Positions 7,527 to 14,742 of a stretch of DNA of 17,273 bases are shown in pieces. The DNA comes from an uncultured Micrococcales bacterium (GTDB taxonomy: Bacteria > Actinomycetota > Actinomycetes > Actinomycetales > Microbacteriaceae). The stretch lies in assembly GCA_903824455.1 (NCBI GenBank), contig CAIJWY010000158.1:1-17273 (forward strand), in the 5' to 3' direction. Positions within the stretch are counted from its first letter, which is position 1, and every line of letters begins with the position of its first letter. The translations under genes and the position numbers were made by a program. The notes beneath the pieces are model-generated. The model worked only from the letters and a program-made list of their open reading frames with translations. It did no database searches and had not been told where the DNA came from.

Positions 7527-8819
7527 ATGATTAACAAGAAGCTAGCGCGCGCACTTGCCGCTACTGCTGGTGTTGGTTTAGCATTCGCGGGCTTGGTCGG
7601 CTTTGCCGCCCCAGCTCAGGCTGTTGACACAACTACCAGCTTCAAGATTCACCTAAACGTACCTGCATCTGTTGCCGCCGACTGGAACATCTGGTCATGG
7701 GGCGACTGTAACGGAGCGAACGACAACGTAATTGGCTCATCGACCCGCAACTTGGGCACCGACGCTGCACCAAACAACGTAACCCAGGACTGGACTCCAA
7801 ACTTCTCGAACGATGACGCCTACGGCTCATACGCCGAGTTCACCGTGCCTTGTGTTGTTACCGCAATGAACAACGTAATGCGCACCACCGAGTCATGGGG
7901 TGGCCAGGACGCAGCTGATGCAGTTGTTGACAACCCAGACACCGCTGACGTGGATGAGACCGCAGCTGCAAAGCCTGCGATTGCTGAAGCCGACAAGCCA
8001 TTTGGTGGCGACAACATCTTCCCTAAGGGCGAGAGCTGGTGGAACGTTAACACCGGTAAGCGCGAGTACCCTCTAAAGGACATGGTTGACTACAAGATCC
8101 ACCTGAACATGTCACTTGCAAACGCACAGTCAAAGGGCTGGAACCTATGGACCTGGGGTCCTTACACTCCAGCACAGACCGTTGCACTTTCAAAGTTCAA
8201 GGTTGGAAGCAAGTTCCCTTACAAGGGCAAGGTAAGCGCTACCATCACTGGTGTTCCATTCACCGGTTCTGACAAGTACGGTGCGTTTGCAGTTATCAAG
8301 CTGCCCCGTGTCTATGTCTCTACCCTAGGATTCCTAGTGAAGCGTGCAACCCCAACCTCTGACTGGGATGACAACGTGAAGTCAACCGATTTCAAGGGTG
8401 ACAACAACAACAACGTTGCTGCTGGAACCACTGAAGCCTGGATCCAGGTTGGTGCTTCGACACTTTCACACAAGGCTCCAACCTTCGTTGGTCGCTACGG
8501 TGCAACTGCAACTTACGCAAACGGTAAGGTAACAGTTACTCCAGTTCGCCCAGCCGCTGCTTCACTGCAGGGTGCTTTGGCAGACAAGATCGTGGTTACC
8601 ATCAAGAAGGGTGCAACCAGCAAGACCTGCACCATTCAGAACGCTGCAACCGCTGCAGCTGAACAACGTTGGGCAACCCCAACCAGCTGTGACATTGATG
8701 TTGCTGCTGGTGCCGAAGAGGCTACCTGGGACGTATTCGTTCAGGGTTCGGCAGTAGGCGTTGGAACCGCTCTAATCGGTCCAAACCGCTCGGCCAAGGT
8801 TGTAGTTCCTGCAACCTAA
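7527..8819 (+). CDS. Secreted protein with two CBM41-like alpha-glucan-binding modules, no catalytic domain
   Basis: A 430-residue exported protein with a signal peptide ending APAQA at about residue 32. Two modules resemble CBM41, the pullulanase-associated starch-binding domain. Module 1 starts SFKIHLNV with W53, W56 and W58 (DWNIWSWG). Module 2 starts DYKIHLNM near residue 188 with W205, W208 and W210 (GWNLWTWG), followed by the family-like LGFLVKR and EAWIQVG. The neighbouring pullulanase has the same pattern (DWGLWLW). Residues 325-430 form a separate beta-rich, Ig-like-looking domain with two cysteines (KTC, TSC) that I do not recognise. There is no GH13 domain, sortase motif, lipobox or C-terminal membrane anchor. 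Reading through it I found only AAG lysine codons, and the ribosome site is near-consensus, so it is probably abundantly made. Its likely job is to bind starch-like polymers near the cell. Confidence 0.8.
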   Translation: MINKKLARALAATAGVGLAFAGLVGFAAPAQAVDTTTSFKIHLNVPASVAADWNIWSWGDCNGANDNVIGSSTRNLGTDAAPNNVTQDWTPNFSNDDAYGSYAEFTVPCVVTAMNNVMRTTESWGGQDAADAVVDNPDTADVDETAAAKPAIAEADKPFGGDNIFPKGESWWNVNTGKREYPLKDMVDYKIHLNMSLANAQSKGWNLWTWGPYTPAQTVALSKFKVGSKFPYKGKVSATITGVPFTGSDKYGAFAVIKLPRVYVSTLGFLVKRATPTSDWDDNVKSTDFKGDNNNNVAAGTTEAWIQVGASTLSHKAPTFVGRYGATATYANGKVTVTPVRPAAASLQGALADKIVVTIKKGATSKTCTIQNAATAAAEQRWATPTSCDIDVAAGAEEATWDVFVQGSAVGVGTALIGPNRSAKVVVPAT

Positions 8820-8831
8820 GTCTCACGATTG

Positions 8832-8868
8832 AAAAGTGGGTCCCGGCTTTTAGTCGGGGCCCACTTTT
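8832..8868 (+). terminator. Intrinsic terminator after the CBM41 protein gene
   Basis: AAAAGTGGG (8832-8840) pairs with CCCACTTTT (8860-8868). The stem continues inward with TCCCGG against TCGGGG, including wobble pairs, closing a CTTTTAG loop. T-rich sequence follows to 8881. This should separate the highly expressed CBM41 gene from the pullulanase gene. Confidence 0.88.
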
Positions 8869-8880
8869 CTTTATCTCTTT

Positions 8881-8963
8881 TTGGTAACAAACACCTAGCC
8901 GTGTCAGGTGAATTAAAATCAAAATGTAGGCTAAATCTATAAATTAAAACGAAAGTAGATTTT
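8881..8963 (+). promoter_or_regulatory. Upstream region of the pullulanase gene
   Basis: An AT-rich spacer with TGTAGGCT (8925-8932) as a possible extended -10 element. No convincing -35 is found at the right distance. TTGGTAACAAA (8881-8891) is an imperfect palindrome containing GGTAAC. The GTG start at 8964 has only a weak purine stretch (GAAAG) upstream. Since a terminator precedes it, the pullulanase gene needs a promoter here. Confidence 0.35.
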
Positions 8964-11627
8964 GTGCGAAGTCTCACCTTGCGGAGCAAATTAGTTGCTC
9001 TTACCGCAGCAATCGGCATCCTTTTTTCGATGGTCACAGTTACCCCGCCGGCTCAGGCCGCCGGAACTTGTGTAACGGCACCGTGTGCCCACCTGGTGGT
9101 TCACTACAAGCGCAACGCACCTACCAACTACAGCGACTGGGGCCTATGGCTCTGGGCTTTCAAAGGCGTGGGTCTGGCCGAGAACCCAATTACTGGCTTT
9201 AGCTCTAGCACCCTCGACAGCAACGGTTTTGCCCTGATTGACACCTATGTGCCAATTAGCGCCGGCGTGACCGAACTTGGAATGATTCCTCGTTTGAAAT
9301 CTGGCTGGACCAAAGACGTTGACCTAGACCGCGTGGTCAAGCTCGACGAAAACAAGAGCGCCGAAATTTGGATCAAGCAGGGCGATGGCTACATCTACCG
9401 CGACTCAACTTTCACCATTCCACCCGAGATGTGGGGTGCAAGCATTGAAACCCTTCGCACCATCAAAGTAACTCTCAGCAAGGCAAATGGAACCGCCGGC
9501 CTTGGCTTCACTCTGACCGGTGCTGGAGCTCCTAACATACTCAGTGCCACCAAGATTTTTGATTTGAGCGGGGGAGCATCCTCAAGCAATAAACAGTGGC
9601 TGATCACAACCGACGCCGACATCCCTCTTGGCGCGCCACTCACCATTACCCACACCGATGCTGATCCGACCAGAACTTTTGGAAGCCGAAACGTAATTCC
9701 TGGCGGCGTATTCACAAGCACAGCGTTCAATGACAATTACACCTACACCGGCACCGACCTTGGCTCTACCTACAGCGTAGCCAAGACCGACTTCCGCGTT
9801 TGGGCCCCAACCGCTTCTGCGGTGAACCTGGTTACCTACACTTCAGCTTCTCAACTTGCTGCCGACGCAACAGTGATTCCGATGACCTCAGATGTCAAAG
9901 GAACTTGGATTGCCTCGGTAAACGGTGATAAGCACGGTCTGGTTTACAACTACCGGGTAACTGTTGGTGCAAACACCGAAGAAGCGGTTGACCCTTATGC
10001 CCGTTCGGTAACCATCAACGGTAACCGTGGCGTAGTAATCGACCTCGCTCAGACCAACCCCACCGGTTGGGCTACCCAGGCGAAGCCTGCCTTCAGTGGG
10101 AAGTTGACCGATGCCGTGATGTATGAACTTCACGTTCGCGATGCAACCAAAGACCCTTCGAGCGGTGTTACCGCGGCCAACCGAGGAAAGTTCCTAGGGT
10201 TAGCCGAGCTTGGAACCAAGATCAAGGTGGGTAAAGTTACCTCTCCTACCGGTCTTAGCGCCATCAAGGATCTGGGCGTTACCCACGTTCAGCTCCTGCC
10301 TTTCTACGACTACGCTTCCGGTGGTCTAGAAGATAACCCAAGTTTCAACTGGGGATATGACCCTAAGAACTTCAACGCACCTGAGGGTCAGTACTCTTCC
10401 GACCCAACCGATCCGGTAAAGCGAATTTCCGAACTAAAAACAGCCATTCAGGCGATGCACAAGAACGGTCTTCGAGTCACCATGGACGTGGTTTACGGCC
10501 ACGTAGCCTCGGCCACCGAATTCAGTCAGCAGTTGATTGTTCCTGGTTACTGGTTCCGCCGCGATGGTGCTGGAAACCTTACCAATGGTTCTGGTTGTGG
10601 AAACGATGTTGCCACCGAGCGCCCAATGGTTCGCAAGTTCATTGTTGACTCAATGAAGTACTGGACCAGCGAATACAAGCTCGATGGCTTCCGCATCGAC
10701 CAGATGGGTCTTTGGGACGTAACCACTTTGAACGCGGTTCGCCTAGGGGTCTCTTCGGTTGAACCAAAGGCAACCATCCTTGGTGAAGGCTGGAGCATGG
10801 GTCCTGCGATTGGTGTTCCTCAGGGAATCCAGGGTCAACTCGTGAACATGCCTGGTATTGGTGCCTTCAACGACGGCATTCGAAACGCTGTGAAGGGAAG
10901 TCCAGATGGAACCTCCGACGGTGGCTTCGTCAACGGTAACCCTGGCGGAACCCTAAACGCGGTGAAAGCTGGCACCACTGGTAACACCAGCACCACCCTA
11001 ACCGTGCCTTGGTTCACTTTGGACGCAGGTCAATCGGTCAACTACGCCGAAGCCCACGACAACATGACTTTGTTCGACAAGCTTTGGGCTGTGAACAACG
11101 GAACCTCGCGTGCTGCGGTTGCCAAGCAATCGCGCCAGATCGCGTCGCTATTGTTCTTGGCTCAGGGAACCCCATTCATCCAGGCTGGACAAGAGTTCTT
11201 GCGTAGCAAAGAGGGCGAGCCTAACAGCTACAACCTCTCGGATGCGGTGAACAACCTAAAGTGGGGAGAACGCGCCACTGAAGCAACCACAGTTGCCTAC
11301 TACAAGGGACTGATCGCGCTTCGAAAGGCTCACAAGGCTTTCCGCATGAGCACTCCAGCGGCAATCAACGCCAATCTGAAGTTCCTCAGCGCTCCGAGTG
11401 ACGTTCTCGCTTACTCGATCAACGGTAAGGCCGCCGGAGACAGCTGGTCTTCGATCGTGGTAATCAGCAACCCTAACGCCTCGGCAAAGAAGGTAAACCT
11501 TCCTGCTTCGGGTAACTGGATTGCAACAGTCTTGGGTGACAAAGCAGGCACCGCAACCTTGGCAACCTACAAGAACACCAAATCGGTTACCGTTGCAGCC
11601 AACAGCACCTTAGTTATACACAAGTAA
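8964..11627 (+). CDS. Secreted type I pullulanase (CBM41-CBM48-GH13)
   Basis: 887 residues. Signal peptide ends PPAQA near residue 32. A CBM41 domain (about 38-148, with HYKR, DWGLWLW and EIWIKQGDGYIY) is followed by a pullulanase N2-like region, a CBM48 (about 269-355, starting FRVWAPTASAVNL), a GH13 catalytic barrel (from about 383, MYELHVRD) and a C-terminal beta domain. The pullulanase signature is present as FNWGYDP (461-467), with Phe for the usual Tyr. Catalytic residues are D579 (GFRID), E608 (GEGW) and D699 (AHDN). Conserved region I reads DVVYGHV (508-514), with Gly512 where GH13 enzymes nearly always have Asn. The enzyme should hydrolyse alpha-1,6 bonds of pullulan or branched glucans outside the cell. 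It sits between a glucan-binding protein and a maltodextrin-type importer. GTG 8964 fits the signal peptide, though the ribosome site is weak. Confidence 0.93.
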   Translation: MRSLTLRSKLVALTAAIGILFSMVTVTPPAQAAGTCVTAPCAHLVVHYKRNAPTNYSDWGLWLWAFKGVGLAENPITGFSSSTLDSNGFALIDTYVPISAGVTELGMIPRLKSGWTKDVDLDRVVKLDENKSAEIWIKQGDGYIYRDSTFTIPPEMWGASIETLRTIKVTLSKANGTAGLGFTLTGAGAPNILSATKIFDLSGGASSSNKQWLITTDADIPLGAPLTITHTDADPTRTFGSRNVIPGGVFTSTAFNDNYTYTGTDLGSTYSVAKTDFRVWAPTASAVNLVTYTSASQLAADATVIPMTSDVKGTWIASVNGDKHGLVYNYRVTVGANTEEAVDPYARSVTINGNRGVVIDLAQTNPTGWATQAKPAFSGKLTDAVMYELHVRDATKDPSSGVTAANRGKFLGLAELGTKIKVGKVTSPTGLSAIKDLGVTHVQLLPFYDYASGGLEDNPSFNWGYDPKNFNAPEGQYSSDPTDPVKRISELKTAIQAMHKNGLRVTMDVVYGHVASATEFSQQLIVPGYWFRRDGAGNLTNGSGCGNDVATERPMVRKFIVDSMKYWTSEYKLDGFRIDQMGLWDVTTLNAVRLGVSSVEPKATILGEGWSMGPAIGVPQGIQGQLVNMPGIGAFNDGIRNAVKGSPDGTSDGGFVNGNPGGTLNAVKAGTTGNTSTTLTVPWFTLDAGQSVNYAEAHDNMTLFDKLWAVNNGTSRAAVAKQSRQIASLLFLAQGTPFIQAGQEFLRSKEGEPNSYNLSDAVNNLKWGERATEATTVAYYKGLIALRKAHKAFRMSTPAAINANLKFLSAPSDVLAYSINGKAAGDSWSSIVVISNPNASAKKVNLPASGNWIATVLGDKAGTATLATYKNTKSVTVAANSTLVIHK

Positions 11628-11732
11628 AAGTAATCAATCCGTTACCCTTTACCAGAAGTTAACGTAATTTTTGCCAGGGGTTCGGGTAGAAGATAGTAAT
11701 TAGCATCATCAACCTATGTGCGAAGGAACAAA
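11628..11732 (+). promoter_or_regulatory. Promoter region of the sugar-binding protein gene
   Basis: TTGCCA (11671-11676) and TAGTAA (11694-11699) have a 17-base spacer and could be the promoter. Just upstream lie GTTACC (11641-11646) and GTTAACGTAA (11659-11668), which are operator-like. AAGGA at 11723-11727 provides the ribosome site for ATG 11733. No hairpin terminator is seen after the pullulanase gene, so read-through is also possible. Confidence 0.4.
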
Positions 11733-12968
11733 ATGAAACTAGGAAAGATTGCTGCAGTAATCGCTTCAGCAGCACTACTCACCACAACGCTAACTGTCGC
11801 TAGCCCGGCATCCGCTGTTCAGAACTTGGTGGTTTGGGCCGATAAGGGAACTATCGACACCATCAAAACCCGCGTTCAGGCGTGGGACACCGCAAACGCG
11901 GATTACACTGTCGCCCTAGTGCAGAAAGACTTCTCCACTGTTCGTGACGCACTCAAAGTGGCAGTACCCAAGGGTCAGGGCCCAGACATTCTTGCTGGTG
12001 CGGCTCACGACTGGGTAGGAAACCTAGTGAAGGCAAACGTTCTGCTTCCAATCGACGCCCAGCTTCCTGCAAACTTCAAGGACGACTTCATCAACGGCGC
12101 TCTTCAAGCCATGAAGTACAACGGTCATTACTACGGTGTTCCTGGATGGACCGAGAACATCGCGTTCCTTCGTAACGTGAAGGTTGCCAAGACCAAGGTC
12201 ACCAGCATTAACCAGGTGAAGAATGGCGAGATTGGCATCAACTACTCGGCCACCACTTCCGACCCTTACCACTTCTACCCATTCCAGACCATGTTCGATG
12301 CACCGGTATTCACAATGGATAGTGGCGGCGACTGGACTGAAACCGTGGGCATGGGTGGCACCAAGGGTGCAAACTTCGCCAAGTGGTTGAAGACCAAGGG
12401 AACCGCATTCTTCGGCAAACCTGCCGATGCCAAAATTCTCTGCAACTTCCTAAACGGCAAGATCAAGTACTGGGTAACTGGCGCTTGGAACATCAACGCA
12501 ATCGAATCCGGCGCCTCTGGCTGTAAGAAGGGTCTCGTAATCAACTCGACCTACTCGATTGACTCGTTCCCTAAGGGCCCAACCGGAATTACTCCTAAGC
12601 AGTTCCTTGGCATCCGTGGCTACCTAATGGTTGCCTCTGGCCCTAACAACACAACTAACGTTGCCGGAGCTACCTTGCTGATGCGATACATGTCTTCTGA
12701 AGCAACTCAGTACAGCTTGTACGACAACTTCAACAAGACACCAGCCAACAAGGCGGCTCTTGCTCGCGCTAAGGACAACCCGGTAATCAAGGGCTTCGCC
12801 GACGCTGCTAACACCGTGCCAATGCCTAACAGCCCAGCTATGGATGCTGCTTGGGTTATCTGGGGTAAGGCTCAGACCCGAATCATTCAGGGCAAAGAAG
12901 CTAAGCCTGACAAGGCATGGGACACCATGACCAAGGCCCTGCAGGCTGCCATCAACAAACTCAACTAA
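11733..12968 (+). CDS. Family 1 solute-binding protein, maltodextrin (MalE) type, without lipobox
   Basis: From ATG 11733 (AAGGA five bases upstream) this is 411 residues. A GTG at 11718 would add only MRRNK. The mature part begins VVWADKGTIDTIKTRVQAW and contains GPDILAGAAHDWVG and YNGHYYGVPGWTENIAFLRN, the pattern of MalE-like binding proteins of the CUT1 class (maltose and malto-oligosaccharides). The signal peptide ends SPASA-V (residues 24-29), a signal peptidase I site. There is no cysteine for lipid anchoring. The only cysteines seen are internal (ILCNF and SGCKK) and could pair. Most binding proteins of Gram-positives are lipoproteins, so this form would be free unless held by the permease or wall. 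The two permease genes follow after a hairpin. Substrate assignment rests on family resemblance and on the adjacent pullulanase. Confidence 0.88.
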   Translation: MKLGKIAAVIASAALLTTTLTVASPASAVQNLVVWADKGTIDTIKTRVQAWDTANADYTVALVQKDFSTVRDALKVAVPKGQGPDILAGAAHDWVGNLVKANVLLPIDAQLPANFKDDFINGALQAMKYNGHYYGVPGWTENIAFLRNVKVAKTKVTSINQVKNGEIGINYSATTSDPYHFYPFQTMFDAPVFTMDSGGDWTETVGMGGTKGANFAKWLKTKGTAFFGKPADAKILCNFLNGKIKYWVTGAWNINAIESGASGCKKGLVINSTYSIDSFPKGPTGITPKQFLGIRGYLMVASGPNNTTNVAGATLLMRYMSSEATQYSLYDNFNKTPANKAALARAKDNPVIKGFADAANTVPMPNSPAMDAAWVIWGKAQTRIIQGKEAKPDKAWDTMTKALQAAINKLN

Positions 12969-12982
12969 GTAAGTTTGGTAAT

Positions 12983-13015
12983 CCATCGAGCGCTACCAGC
13001 GGTAGCGCTCGATGG
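12983..13015 (+). terminator. Perfect 15-bp hairpin between binding-protein and permease genes
   Basis: CCATCGAGCGCTACC (12983-12997) is followed by loop AGC and its exact complement GGTAGCGCTCGATGG (13001-13015). The T run (13026-13030) starts 10 bases after the stem, so this may be a leaky terminator or an mRNA-stabilising and processing hairpin. Either would give more binding protein than permease, the usual ratio in such operons. Confidence 0.75.
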
Positions 13016-13044
13016 CTATCAGTAGTTTTTATTGAAAGGCAGAA

Positions 13045-14742
13045 GTGGCTGCTAGTAAAGAAGTCAAGATGACCAAACCCAAGAAGGTAAAGCCGGTTTA
13101 TCCGGTTAGTGTCGCTGGAGTTATCTGGAAGATTGCGACCCTTGGCATTGTCGATGCCGTGGTCTTCTTCATGATCATGGTCATGGTTGCTCAGGAACGC
13201 ATTACTGAGGCGATTGTGGCAGTAATCGTGGCTCTAATTATCAACTGGATTTATCTGCGCCGAGGCGGCCTACCGGCGAAATACCTAGCTCCAGGCGTGT
13301 TCTTCCTAATCATTTTCCAGGTCTACGTGCTCCTTTTCAGCGGTTACACCGCTTTTACCAACTATGGCTCGGCTCACAACGGCGATCAGAACCTAGCCAT
13401 CCAAACCATCAAGAATGCCGCTTACCGCGTGGTTGATGGCGGAGAAGACTTTGTGGTTGTGGCGGGAACCGATAGTAAAGACGGTAAACCGGCACTTCTC
13501 CTAACCAGCAACCTTGACAACAAGGTTTACCTGGGAAAAGACGGACAGCAAAAGGTTGAAATCCCAGAGGGTAATTACACTCTCGCTGAGGGTTGTGCCG
13601 ACCCTTATGCAGAAGACACCACAACTTGCGCCCACGCTGCGGCCACCGCGGTTGGCTTCACTCCGGCGAAGGTTTCAGACCTAACTAAGTTTCAACTGCG
13701 CAAGTATTATTCGCTTCGCGTGGTGATAGACCCTGCTAACCCAAACCTCGGTATCCAGACCGGAGACTTGGCAACTGCGTCGGAGATTCAAGCCACACTC
13801 TCATTCGATGAGAAGACCAAGTTCTTCACCGCCCTGGAAGACGATGAAAACGGTAAGTTCATGGCCGGTGACGTGTTCAAGCCTGCCGAGAACGGTTATT
13901 ACCACGTTGATGGAAAGATCAAGAACGCTCACCTAGACGCCGGTTGGCGAGTTGAAGTGGGTCTAAAGAACTTCGAAACCATCTTCACCGATGAGCAGCT
14001 ACGTGCGCCGTTGATGAAGGTAATCAGCTGGACCTTTATCTTTGCCTTCGCCACCGTTGGAAGCACCTTCCTGATGGGTATGGCAATTGCGTTCCTCTTC
14101 AACCACGAGAAGCTCAAGGGCAAGCGTTTCTATCGTTCGATCATGATCTTGCCTTACGCATTCCCAGCGTTCCTTTCGGCATACGTTTGGGTAGGTCTGC
14201 TGAACAAGGAACACGGTTTCGTGAACACCGTATTGCTTGGGCAACCGGCCGACGGGGATAACAATATCCCTTGGCTACTCGAAGAAGGCCCTGCTCGTTG
14301 GGCCGTGCTTTTGGTAAACCTCTGGTTAGGTTTCCCATACATGTTCCTGATCGTGACCGGAGCATTGCAGTCAATCCCTGCCGAGCTAACCGAGGCGGCG
14401 CGTATCGATGGAGCCAGCCCTTGGCAGAGCTTCCGTTTGATTAAGATGCCGTTGCTCTTGGTTTCAATTGCACCGCTACTGATTGCATCATTTGCCTTCA
14501 ACTTCAACAACTTCACCATTATCTACCTGCTCACCAAGGGTGGGCCGAACGACTCTGGAGTAACCGACTACGACGTTGGTGGTACCGATATTCTGATTAC
14601 CTTCGTTTACAAGATCGCGTTCTCGGGAACCGGCCAGAACTACGGTTTGGCGAGCGCGTTCTCAATCTTGATCTTTATCGTGATTGGAACCCTGTCACTT
14701 ATCAGCTTCCGTCGCACTAGAACTTTGGAGGACATCAACTAA
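13045..14742 (+). CDS. malF: CUT1 sugar ABC permease, MalF type with large extracytoplasmic loop
   Basis: 565 residues. GTG 13045 has AAAGG five bases upstream. Three hydrophobic segments lie in residues 22-108. A polar insertion of about 215 residues (about 110-325) follows and corresponds in position to the P2 loop of E. coli MalF, which contacts the maltose-binding protein. It holds a possible disulfide (EGCAD and TTCAH). The BPD_transp_1 core begins near 330, and the EAA loop ELTEAARIDGASPWQSFRLIKMP (about 447-469) is the docking site for the ATPase. The stop codon overlaps the malG start as TAATG. The large loop supports a maltose/maltodextrin assignment. No ATPase gene is adjacent, so a shared MsiK/MalK-type ATPase elsewhere is inferred. 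Confidence 0.92.
   Translation: MAASKEVKMTKPKKVKPVYPVSVAGVIWKIATLGIVDAVVFFMIMVMVAQERITEAIVAVIVALIINWIYLRRGGLPAKYLAPGVFFLIIFQVYVLLFSGYTAFTNYGSAHNGDQNLAIQTIKNAAYRVVDGGEDFVVVAGTDSKDGKPALLLTSNLDNKVYLGKDGQQKVEIPEGNYTLAEGCADPYAEDTTTCAHAAATAVGFTPAKVSDLTKFQLRKYYSLRVVIDPANPNLGIQTGDLATASEIQATLSFDEKTKFFTALEDDENGKFMAGDVFKPAENGYYHVDGKIKNAHLDAGWRVEVGLKNFETIFTDEQLRAPLMKVISWTFIFAFATVGSTFLMGMAIAFLFNHEKLKGKRFYRSIMILPYAFPAFLSAYVWVGLLNKEHGFVNTVLLGQPADGDNNIPWLLEEGPARWAVLLVNLWLGFPYMFLIVTGALQSIPAELTEAARIDGASPWQSFRLIKMPLLLVSIAPLLIASFAFNFNNFTIIYLLTKGGPNDSGVTDYDVGGTDILITFVYKIAFSGTGQNYGLASAFSILIFIVIGTLSLISFRRTRTLEDIN

Noticed and set aside
11718..11732. GTG 11718 as start of the sugar-binding protein
   Set aside because: The ribosome site AAGGA lies inside that extension and is correctly spaced for ATG 11733.
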